NCBI GenBank assembly: GCA_041486365.1
Contig: JBGPLH010000103.1
Span: 1 to 9,592, forward strand
Reading direction: 5' to 3'
From: JBGPLH01 sp041486365 [NCBI: Thermodesulfobacteriota bacterium]
Lineage (GTDB): Bacteria > JAUYMQ01
Length of the DNA stretch: 9,592 bases
The notes beneath the pieces were generated by a model. That model was not told where the DNA came from, made no database searches, and saw only the letters and a program-made list of their open reading frames with translations. Position numbers and translations under genes: made by a program. This document shows positions 1-4,873 of the stretch, one piece after another (the first letter of the stretch is position 1; each line of letters opens with the position of its first letter).

Positions 1-235
1 ACTTCGTCCCGAGGAAGTTGCTCGACGCCATCGAGAAGCCGTCGGCCAGGAGGTTCGCGGTGCCCATGATCAGGATCACCTTCGTGGCTAGCTCGGCTCC
101 CACGACCCCCGAGACGACCGCGAAGGTGGTCACGGCGCCGTCGATCCCGCCGTAGACGAAATCGCGCAGATAGTTGTGCCGCATCCCCGCGGCCAGCCGC
201 GCCTCGATCGCTTCGGGGGTGTGGGCGTGCTCCAT
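1..235 (-). CDS. VIT1/CCC1-family Fe2+/Mn2+ transporter, N-terminal fragment
   Basis: Seen: the minus-strand reading from ATG at 235 gives 78 residues before the left edge cuts it; the C-terminal part lies outside the window. After about 20 hydrophilic residues (three His, two Arg) comes a motif YLRDFVYGGIDGAVTTFAVV at residues 22-41, then a second hydrophobic stretch ending ADGFSMASSNFLG (64-76). Known: the G-x-DG-x-x-T and ADG-x-SMA signatures mark the first two membrane helices of the VIT1/CCC1 family, which moves ferrous iron or manganese across membranes. Family members are usually about 230 residues, so roughly one third is present. Start choice: GGAG at 247-244 lies 8 bases upstream of this ATG. 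The ATGs at 240, 249 and 252 are in other frames and give no family-like protein. It is divergent from nirK. The family is sure; the transported metal is not. Confidence 0.9.
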   Translation of the reverse strand, partial: MEHAHTPEAIEARLAAGMRHNYLRDFVYGGIDGAVTTFAVVSGVVGAELATKVILIMGTANLLADGFSMASSNFLGTK

Positions 236-244
236 GCCATGTGC

Positions 245-258
245 TCCATCATGATGGA
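245..258. repeat. Perfect 14-bp palindrome at the transporter translation start
   Basis: TCCATCATGATGGA reads identically on both strands, with no mismatch and no spacer. It lies 10-23 bases upstream of the transporter ATG on the minus strand, and its proximal end overlaps the GGAG ribosome binding site. It is downstream of a possible -10 element, so it would sit in the 5' untranslated region. It could be an operator for a dimeric repressor or a small RNA structure. A loopless 14-mer is sterically poor as a hairpin, so a protein-binding site is the likelier of the two. Function is inference only. Confidence 0.5.
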
Positions 259-274
259 CCCTGTGCCCGCGGGG

Positions 275-280
275 ATTGTA
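275..280 (-). promoter_or_regulatory. Possible -10 element for the transporter gene
   Basis: On the minus strand this reads TACAAT, five of six matches to TATAAT, in an otherwise GC-rich region. It is 39 bases upstream of the start codon, which would leave a leader of about 30 bases containing the palindrome and the ribosome binding site. No good -35 hexamer is present 16-18 bases upstream; a TTGCCA at 312-307 is about 26 bases away, which is too far. Tentative. Confidence 0.25.
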
Positions 281-437
281 GCGAATCGGGACGGCTCCCG
301 GTGTGCTGGCAATAAGGGCCCTGATGATCTAAGAAAGGCCTCCGACCAGCAGGCCCGCGGCGCTGTCGGCCGGGCGGACGGGCGCCCCGAGAGAGGGGGG
401 CCGCCGAGGATCGCGCCGGGGGAAATCCTACCCCAAG

Positions 438-443
438 AGGAGG
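438..443 (+). promoter_or_regulatory. Ribosome binding site fixing the TTG start of nirK
   Basis: AGGAGG matches the anti-Shine-Dalgarno consensus and lies 9 bases before the TTG at 453. Because that TTG is followed directly by a textbook lipoprotein signal, the site decides the start codon of nirK. A GGGG/CCCC pair (419-422 with 431-434, 8-base loop) lies just upstream but is too short to call a structure. Confidence 0.7.
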
Positions 444-452
444 GTTCAGCAC

Positions 453-1646
453 TTGCGACATCCAGCAAGGCTCATCGGAGTGACGCTCCTGGCGATCTCG
501 TTGGCCGCCTGCGGGGCCGGCCCGCAGACGCCGGCAGGCAAATCGGGCTCCGTCGACACGTCCTCGGTGACGCCGGAGGCCGGCGCGACGGCCGAGGCGC
601 CCACCACTGGGCTGATCCCGAAGATCGATCCCGCCAGTCTGCCCGTCGAGGAAGCGAAGCTCGGCTTCGCGCCCGAGGCGGCGCCCCCGGTCCGTCGAGA
701 TCACCCGGCGAAGGTCATCGTGAGGATCGAGGTTCGTGAGCTGGTGAAGGAGCTGGCCGACGGCGCGACCTACACGTTCTGGACTTTCGGCGGAACGGTG
801 CCGGGGCCCATGATCCGCGTGCGGCGCGGGGACCTGGTGGAGTTCCACCTGATGAACCACCCCGACAACACGGTCCCGCACAACATCGACCTGCACGCCG
901 TGACCGGACCCGGCGGCGGGGCCACGAGCAGCTTCACGGCCCCGGGCCACGAGACGCAGTTCACCTTCCAGGCGCTGAACAAGGGCGTCTACATCTATCA
1001 CTGCGCCACGGCGCCCGTGCCGCTGCACATCGCCAACGGCATGTACGGACTGATCGTGGTCGATCCGGAGGAAGGCTGGCCGGCGGTGGACCGGGAGTAC
1101 TACGTGGTCCAGAGCGAGTTCTACACGAAGGGAGACTACAAGGCGGCCGGGCTCCAGCCCTTCGACATGCAGAAGGCGATCGCGGAAGACCCCCCCTACG
1201 TGGTCTTCAACGGGCGTGACGCTTCCTTGGTCGGCGACAAGGCGCTGCCGGCGAAAGTCGGCGAGAAGGTGCGCCTGTTCCTCGGCAACGGTGGGCCCAA
1301 CCTCGTGTCCTCGTTCCACGTGATCGGCGAGATCTTCGATACGCTCTACTCCGAAGGGGGCGACGCCGTCAGCCACGACGTGCAGACGACGCTGATCCCG
1401 GCCGGCGGATCGGCGGTCGTCGACTTCACGGTGCAGGTACCCGGCACGTACATCCTGGTCGATCACTCGATCTTCCGCGCGTTCAACAAGGGCGCCCTCG
1501 GGATGCTCAAGGTGGAGGGGCCCGAGAATCTGACGATCTACTCTGGCCGGCAGGCGGACGCGGTCTACAAGCCCGGGGGCGCGCCGCCGGCGCAACCCGC
1601 GTCTCCGGCCGGGAGCACGCCCCCGGCCGGCGAGCGGAAGCCGTAG
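453..1646 (+). CDS. nirK: Copper-containing nitrite reductase (NO-forming), AniA-like lipoprotein
   Basis: Reduces nitrite to nitric oxide in the periplasm, a step of denitrification (397 aa). Seen: a lipoprotein signal with lipobox LAAC, Cys20 being the lipidated residue; a low-complexity linker to about residue 80; two cupredoxin domains (about 85-205 and 215-355). Copper ligands align fully: type 1 His143, Cys184, His192, Met197; type 2 His148, His183, His338. The catalytic pair Asp146 and His289 is also present. The [17 protein letters not shown] stretch and the [11 protein letters not shown] motif resemble Neisseria AniA rather than Alcaligenes-type enzymes. The last 23 residues are Pro/Ala/Gly-rich, a possible surface tail. 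The start is TTG, supported by AGGAGG 9 bases upstream and by the signal peptide. It heads an operon with the NirV-like and SCO genes, 11 bases from the former. No dedicated electron-donor gene is in view. Enzyme identity is secure; expression and the electron donor are unknown. Confidence 0.95.
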   Translation: MRHPARLIGVTLLAISLAACGAGPQTPAGKSGSVDTSSVTPEAGATAEAPTTGLIPKIDPASLPVEEAKLGFAPEAAPPVRRDHPAKVIVRIEVRELVKELADGATYTFWTFGGTVPGPMIRVRRGDLVEFHLMNHPDNTVPHNIDLHAVTGPGGGATSSFTAPGHETQFTFQALNKGVYIYHCATAPVPLHIANGMYGLIVVDPEEGWPAVDREYYVVQSEFYTKGDYKAAGLQPFDMQKAIAEDPPYVVFNGRDASLVGDKALPAKVGEKVRLFLGNGGPNLVSSFHVIGEIFDTLYSEGGDAVSHDVQTTLIPAGGSAVVDFTVQVPGTYILVDHSIFRAFNKGALGMLKVEGPENLTIYSGRQADAVYKPGGAPPAQPASPAGSTPPAGERKP

Positions 1647-1652
1647 GAGGAG
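1645..1652 (+). promoter_or_regulatory. Ribosome binding site supporting a CTG start for nirV
   Basis: AGGAGGAG overlaps the last two bases of the nirK TAG stop and lies 5 bases before a CTG at 1658. The following codons spell a signal peptide. The sequence GGAGCATCCC at 1649-1658 recurs exactly at 2421-2430 before the sco start, where the next bases are GTGAG instead of TGAG. The matched context supports initiation at this point even though CTG is a rare start. Confidence 0.6.
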
Positions 1653-1657
1653 CATCC

Positions 1658-2434
1658 CTGAGGATCCTCGTCGCGATCCTGATCGCGCTGTCGTCGATCG
1701 CGGCCGCGGAGGCGGCCACGGCGCCGGGGCCGCCTCCCGGGATGGCGCCCGTCTCCGGCGGCGTCTACAAGCCGTTCTACCCGGTGGAGGGCGAGAAATC
1801 GATCCGGGTCGTCTCCTTCGACCTCGACGTTCGCCCGGTCACCAACGGGGAGTTCCTCGCCTTCGTCCGCGCGAACCCGCGCTGGCGCAAATCCCGTGCC
1901 TCACCGCTGTTCACCGACGAAGCGTATCTCTCGCAGTGGAAGGGGGATCTCGATCCGGGCGACGCGACGGACCGCCGGCGCCCGGTGACGTTCGTCTCGT
2001 GGTTCGCGGCCCAGGCCTACTGCCGTGGTCTCGGCAAGCGGCTGCCCACCGAAGCCGAGTGGGAATTCGCCGCGAGACCCTACGCCGCGGATGACCCGCG
2101 AAGCCGGAAGGTTGAAGAGACCATCCTGGGCTTCTACGCGCGGCCCCGTGGAGTGCTGCCCCGGGTGGACGACCTGCCTACGGACGCGCGCGGCCTGCGG
2201 GGCCTGCACGGGGTGATCTGGGAATGGGTGGAGGACTTCAACGCAAGCCTCGTGAGCGCGGACAGCCGCCAGGAGCGGGACCGCGAGCGGGAGCGCTTCT
2301 GCGGCGGGGCGGCGGTCGGCGCGGAGGACGCGAAGGACTACGCGACCTTCATGCGATTCGCGTTCCGGTCGAGCCTGGAGGCGAACTACGCGGTCCACAA
2401 CCTCGGGTTTCGCTGCGCCAGGAGCATCCCGTGA
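1658..2434 (+). CDS. nirV: NirV-like exported SUMF1/FGE-fold protein
   Basis: Member of the formylglycine-generating-enzyme (SUMF1) fold family, 258 aa from the proposed CTG start. Seen: residues 1-20 form a signal peptide (MRILVAILIALSSIAAAEAA); family blocks follow at 59-70 (RPVTNGEFLAFV), 109-140 (VSWFAAQAYC, then KRLPTEAEWEFAAR), 182-194 (GLHGVIWEWVEDF) and 248-254 (NLGFRCA). Known: nirV genes encoding such proteins sit beside nirK in Rhodobacter and other denitrifiers; their role is unsettled. True FGE uses two cysteines shortly after a GGS motif; here GG at 216-217 is followed by AAVGAEDAKDY with no cysteine, so formylglycine formation is unlikely. The first ATG (1742) would lose the signal peptide, so it was not chosen. 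The start is 11 bases after nirK ends, and the stop overlaps the GTG start of sco. Family is clear; the NirV name rests on context. Confidence 0.82.
   Translation: MRILVAILIALSSIAAAEAATAPGPPPGMAPVSGGVYKPFYPVEGEKSIRVVSFDLDVRPVTNGEFLAFVRANPRWRKSRASPLFTDEAYLSQWKGDLDPGDATDRRRPVTFVSWFAAQAYCRGLGKRLPTEAEWEFAARPYAADDPRSRKVEETILGFYARPRGVLPRVDDLPTDARGLRGLHGVIWEWVEDFNASLVSADSRQERDRERERFCGGAAVGAEDAKDYATFMRFAFRSSLEANYAVHNLGFRCARSIP
2420..2424 (+). promoter_or_regulatory. Ribosome binding site deciding the GTG start of sco
   Basis: AGGAG lies within the last codons of nirV, 6 bases before GTG at 2431 and 12 before the in-frame ATG at 2437. The spacing favours GTG. That start overlaps the TGA stop of nirV (GTGA), the usual arrangement for translational coupling. 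Confidence 0.6.
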
Positions 2435-3159
2435 GCATGAAGAGGAAGGGGGTCGGAAGGGGATTCGCCTTCGCGGCGATCGCGGGCGCCTTGATCTTGG
2501 GGGGGGCGCCGGACCCGGGGCTCCCGCCGTTGCGCGCCGAGGAGCACTCGGTCACGGGCGCGGAGAGCGGGCAAGGGGAGCATTCACAGCACGGGGAGCA
2601 CGCGGAAGACACGGAGCACGACGGCGGGCACGGACACCACGAGCACAAGGTGCTTCCCGGCTCAGCGCCTCTTCCCGATCGATCCGTTTACCAGATCGTC
2701 GGAACGTGGGCCGATCAGAACGGCCGCCCCTTCCGCCTGGATCAACTCCGCGGAAGCCCGGTCGTGGCGCTGATGTTCTACGGGACCTGCAAGCAGGCCT
2801 GCCCGATCCTCGTGGAGGATCTCAGGCGGCTCGACGGAATGCTCGACGCGCAGGCGCGCGAGCGCACGCGGTATCTCCTCGTCACCTTCGATCCCACGCG
2901 CGACACTCCCGGGCGGCTGGCCGCCTACGCGAACGAGCACAAGCTCGACCCCAGCCGCTGGACGTTGCTCCACGGCTCCCCGGAGCAGGTCCGCGAGCTG
3001 GCCATGGTGCTCGGAATCAAGTACCGCCCCACGGGCGGCGGGGAGTTCAACCATACGATGCGGATCACCGTCCTCGATCGGGACGGAGTCGTCGTCGAGC
3101 GGGTGGACGGCTTGCGGCAGCCGCTGGACGCCCTGGCGAAATCGCTCTCGCGCCTCTGA
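2431..3159 (+). CDS. SCO1/SenC-family copper chaperone with His-rich N-terminal segment
   Basis: Thioredoxin-fold periplasmic protein, 242 aa from GTG. Seen: a basic start and hydrophobic stretch (residues 10-26) acting as signal peptide or anchor; a His/Glu/Asp/Gly-rich segment with nine His between 39 and 72; then the SCO domain (about 85-242) with the CxxxC motif Cys120/Cys124 in FYGTCKQACP, the FDPTRDTP loop at 153-160, and His208 in the EFNHTM motif. These two Cys and one His are the known copper ligands of SCO proteins. Known: SCO proteins deliver copper to, or reduce thiols at, the CuA site of cytochrome c oxidase, and relatives occur beside other copper enzymes. Inference: here it serves NirK. 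The His-rich segment probably buffers metal. Its start overlaps the nirV stop, so it is the third operon gene. No terminator is visible in the 23 bases before the convergent gene. ATG at 2437 is the alternative start. Confidence 0.9.
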   Translation: MSMKRKGVGRGFAFAAIAGALILGGAPDPGLPPLRAEEHSVTGAESGQGEHSQHGEHAEDTEHDGGHGHHEHKVLPGSAPLPDRSVYQIVGTWADQNGRPFRLDQLRGSPVVALMFYGTCKQACPILVEDLRRLDGMLDAQARERTRYLLVTFDPTRDTPGRLAAYANEHKLDPSRWTLLHGSPEQVRELAMVLGIKYRPTGGGEFNHTMRITVLDRDGVVVERVDGLRQPLDALAKSLSRL

Positions 3160-3182
3160 ACGCGCTCCGCCCTCCTTCGCCC

Positions 3183-3734
3183 CTACCTCGTCTTCAGCCC
3201 GTACTGCTCCGCCATCCCCGCCGCCGGCGGCTCGAGATCCACACCGAGGGTCTCCAGCAGCCGCGCCGTCATCATGTAGAAGCCGACCGTCATCGTGAGC
3301 TCGACGATCTCCCGGGGAGAGAACGCCCGTCGCGCCTCCTCGAAGAGCGCGTCGGCGACGCGGACTTCGCGCAGGCAGGCGTCGGTGAATCGCATCGCGA
3401 GCGCGGTCCGGGCGTCGAGCGGCGCGAAGTCCCCCTTGGCCACCGCCGCGATCTCGACGTCGGTGGCCCCGCAGGCCTTCGCGATGGGGACGTGCTGCGT
3501 CCGCTCGTACTCCGCCGGCGAGAGGGCGGCGACCCGCAGGATCGCCAGCTCGCGGATCCGCGGGTCGAGAGTTTGCCGCGCGAGGATCGCGCTGCCGAGC
3601 GTGAGATAGCCGCGCATGGCCTCCGGTGCGTGGAGCAGCATTCGAAAGAGGTTGAGCTTGACGGGAAGCGCCTCGAACAGCGCGCGCGCCTTCTCGGTCG
3701 CCGCGATCGGGTCGGCGTAGGGTAGTCTCGCCAT
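3183..3734 (-). CDS. Carboxymuconolactone decarboxylase/AhpD-like protein without the CxxC pair
   Basis: All-helical protein of the CMD/AhpD superfamily, 183 aa, cytoplasmic (no signal peptide). Seen: the conserved core at 59-94, RIRELAILRVAAL followed by YERTQHVPIAKACGATDVEI, and a C-terminal helical half with REIVELTMTVGFYMMTARLLE (141-161). Known: AhpD of Mycobacterium tuberculosis uses Glu118, Cys130, Cys133 and His137. Here Glu62 and His81 have the same 19-residue spacing, but the cysteine positions are Ala74 and Glu77. A peroxidase-partner role is therefore unlikely. Cysteine-less relatives often stand in catabolic operons, substrate unknown. Start: ATG directly abuts the TGA of the upstream hydrolase (TGAATG), with GGAGG 7 bases before it at 3746-3742, so the two are cotranscribed and probably translationally coupled. 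It converges on sco with 23 bases between the stops. Superfamily confident; activity unknown. Confidence 0.85.
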   Translation of the reverse strand: MARLPYADPIAATEKARALFEALPVKLNLFRMLLHAPEAMRGYLTLGSAILARQTLDPRIRELAILRVAALSPAEYERTQHVPIAKACGATDVEIAAVAKGDFAPLDARTALAMRFTDACLREVRVADALFEEARRAFSPREIVELTMTVGFYMMTARLLETLGVDLEPPAAGMAEQYGLKTR

Positions 3735-4679
3735 TCAGGTTCCTCCGGCCCGCTGCGCTTCGCGCAGCTCGATCATGCCGCGGAAGATGCCCATGGCGTC
3801 GAAGGGCGCGTCCAGCGGCTGCCCCCGGAACTCGCGGTAGGCGCGCTCCACGTTGAAGAGGAGCCGCTCGGGCTCGGTCCAGCCGGCGTAGGGGCCCGGG
3901 TCGATCTTCTTCGCGGCCTCCAGCGCGGAGAGACCCGCGTCGAAGTGCCGGCGTGATTCCCCGCGGACGTACTGCAGGTAGGCCTTCATCTCCTTCGGCC
4001 CCTCCACCCCGCACAGCGGGCCGTGCCCAGGGACGATCACCTTCGGGTCGAGCGCCACGATCTCGTCGAGCGCCGCGATCCACCGGTCGGTGGTGCCCTC
4101 CCAGCCGATGGGTGTGCAGAGGCGGAAGAGCACGTCCCCCGTGAAGACGATCCCCGCTTCCGGGAGGTGGACGATGGCGTCGCCCAGGGTGTGGGCGGGG
4201 CCGACGTAGATCAGGTGGACCGGGATCCCGTCGAGATCGAGGGACAGATCGTCGTCGAAGACGGTCGTCGGCGGCGTGAGGCGGACGCCCTCGAAGTCCC
4301 AGCGCGCCAGCTTTCTCGCGAAATCCGCGATGGCCGGATCGTCGCTCGACCCCGCGTTGCGGATCATCTGGAGGAAGTCCGGGGGCGCGTCCTTGCCGAA
4401 GGAGGCGGCGCACATGCGATGGCCGATGATCTCCGCCCCCTCGAAGAGCTGGTTACCCCAGCAGTGATCGCCGTTGTGATGCGTGTTGACCACGCGCCGC
4501 GCGGGCGCCGTCCAGACGCGGGCGTACTGGGCGATCATCTCCCGGGTGTGCGGCAGGTCCCAGAACGTGTCCACGACCAGCCCGCCCCCGCGGTTCACCA
4601 GCCCCGAGTTGCTCGTGCCCAGCCCCTCATCCTTCTGGAGGCAGGCGTACACGTCGGGTGAGATCTCACGAAGCTCCAT
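3735..4679 (-). CDS. Metallo-beta-lactamase-fold hydrolase with an HxNxDH motif
   Basis: Predicted metal-dependent hydrolase of the MBL superfamily, 314 aa, no signal peptide. Seen: the metal motif at 66-72 reads THHNGDH, where the family norm is THxHxDH, so Asn69 replaces the second His; the remaining ligands are in place as His163 (GPAHTLGD), Asp182 (FTGDVLF) and His219 (VPGHGP). Residues 225-314 form a helical C-terminal region. Known: the family covers beta-lactamases, lactonases, glyoxalase II and many others, so substrate cannot be read from the fold. The Asn variant recurs in some uncharacterised members, to my knowledge. Start: ATG at 4679 was chosen because homology-like sequence begins there. 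The frame continues upstream to 4796, but that part is Arg/Pro-rich and unlike a protein domain; GTG at 4688 is an alternative. No ribosome binding site is visible, and a possible extended -10 just upstream suggests a leaderless message. First gene of a pair with the CMD protein. Confidence 0.88.
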   Translation of the reverse strand: MELREISPDVYACLQKDEGLGTSNSGLVNRGGGLVVDTFWDLPHTREMIAQYARVWTAPARRVVNTHHNGDHCWGNQLFEGAEIIGHRMCAASFGKDAPPDFLQMIRNAGSSDDPAIADFARKLARWDFEGVRLTPPTTVFDDDLSLDLDGIPVHLIYVGPAHTLGDAIVHLPEAGIVFTGDVLFRLCTPIGWEGTTDRWIAALDEIVALDPKVIVPGHGPLCGVEGPKEMKAYLQYVRGESRRHFDAGLSALEAAKKIDPGPYAGWTEPERLLFNVERAYREFRGQPLDAPFDAMGIFRGMIELREAQRAGGT

Positions 4680-4686
4680 GAGGCGC

Positions 4687-4695
4687 ACTCTAGCA
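4687..4695 (-). promoter_or_regulatory. Possible extended -10 promoter for the hydrolase-CMD pair
   Basis: The minus strand reads TGCTAGAGT, resembling the extended -10 TGnTATAAT (four of six hexamer matches plus the TG). Transcription would begin near 4680, at the A of the start codon. That would give a leaderless or almost leaderless message and agrees with the missing ribosome binding site. No strong -35 is present. Tentative. Confidence 0.25.
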
Positions 4696-4861
4696 GGAAG
4701 ACAGACGGCGAGGAAACCACGAAGCGGCACCCTTCGCGGTTTCGGCTGAGGAGGCCGGTCCGATTCCGGGCGCGGTCTTTCCTTGAGGCGCGTCATGGGC
4801 TAGTACTGGGGATGTCCCGCCGGGCTTTGGGGTCGCGTGATGCGACGTCCCTCGCCTGAGA

Positions 4862-4867
4862 AGGGAG
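4862..4867 (+). promoter_or_regulatory. Ribosome binding site fixing the TTG start of the sugar dehydrogenase
   Basis: AGGGAG lies 6 bases before TTG at 4874. The TTG opens directly into a signal peptide, so the site and the peptide together choose this start over the out-of-frame ATG at 4837. Confidence 0.6.
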
Positions 4868-4873
4868 CCTCTC

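Larger units (their letters stand above)
236..452. other. Divergent intergenic region between the transporter gene and nirK
   Basis: This 217-bp stretch separates two divergently transcribed genes and should hold both promoters. Visible in it are a perfect palindrome (245-258), a -10-like hexamer facing the transporter (280-275), and the nirK ribosome binding site (438-443). I see no convincing FNR/DNR/NnrR-type inverted repeat (TTGAT-N4-ATCAA or close) upstream of nirK. Open frames crossing this region, including one on the plus strand from 176, show no recognisable protein character and look like GC-rich shadow frames. Confidence 0.6.
4680..4873. other. Divergent intergenic region between the hydrolase and the sugar dehydrogenase
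   Basis: This 194-bp stretch lies between the start codons of two divergent genes. Toward the hydrolase it holds an extended -10-like element (4695-4687). Toward the dehydrogenase I see only TTGAGG (4783-4788) and TAGTAC (4801-4806), spaced too closely to call a promoter. A short inverted repeat GTCGC-N5-GCGAC occupies 4832-4846. No small gene stands out. Confidence 0.5.

Noticed and set aside
419-434. GGGG-N8-CCCC hairpin just upstream of the nirK ribosome binding site
   Set aside because: Four base pairs with an eight-base loop is too weak to call without conservation.
236-452. FNR/DNR/NnrR binding site upstream of nirK
   Set aside because: Looked for TTGAT-N4-ATCAA and relaxed forms; only single half-site-like fragments (for example TTGTA near 276) without a partner.
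176-739. Plus-strand open frame of 187 codons across the first intergenic region
   Set aside because: Starts inside the transporter gene on the other strand and runs into nirK out of frame; composition is Arg/Gly/Asp-rich with no recognisable domain.
249-1655. Minus-strand open frame of 468 codons opposite nirK
   Set aside because: Arg/Gly/Val-rich antisense shadow of a GC-rich gene; no motif, and nirK on the other strand has every catalytic residue.
2224-2430. Upstream extension of the SCO frame into the NirV-like gene
   Set aside because: The extension is Arg/Gly-rich and out of frame with nirV; a signal sequence and ribosome binding site place the start at 2431.
3160-3182. Bidirectional terminator between sco and the CMD gene
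   Set aside because: The 23 bases hold no inverted repeat and no T or A tract.
2662-4413. Minus-strand open frame of 583 codons spanning three genes
   Set aside because: It is a shifted frame of the hydrolase and CMD genes and antisense to sco; those genes carry real family motifs and this frame does not.
4680-4796. N-terminal extension of the metallo-hydrolase (39 residues)
   Set aside because: Rich in Arg and Pro, no family character, no ribosome binding site; domain-like sequence begins at the ATG at 4679.
4832-4846. Inverted repeat GTCGC-N5-GCGAC before the sugar dehydrogenase
   Set aside because: A five-base stem with a five-base loop in GC-rich DNA is expected by chance; no run of T follows and no known operator matches.
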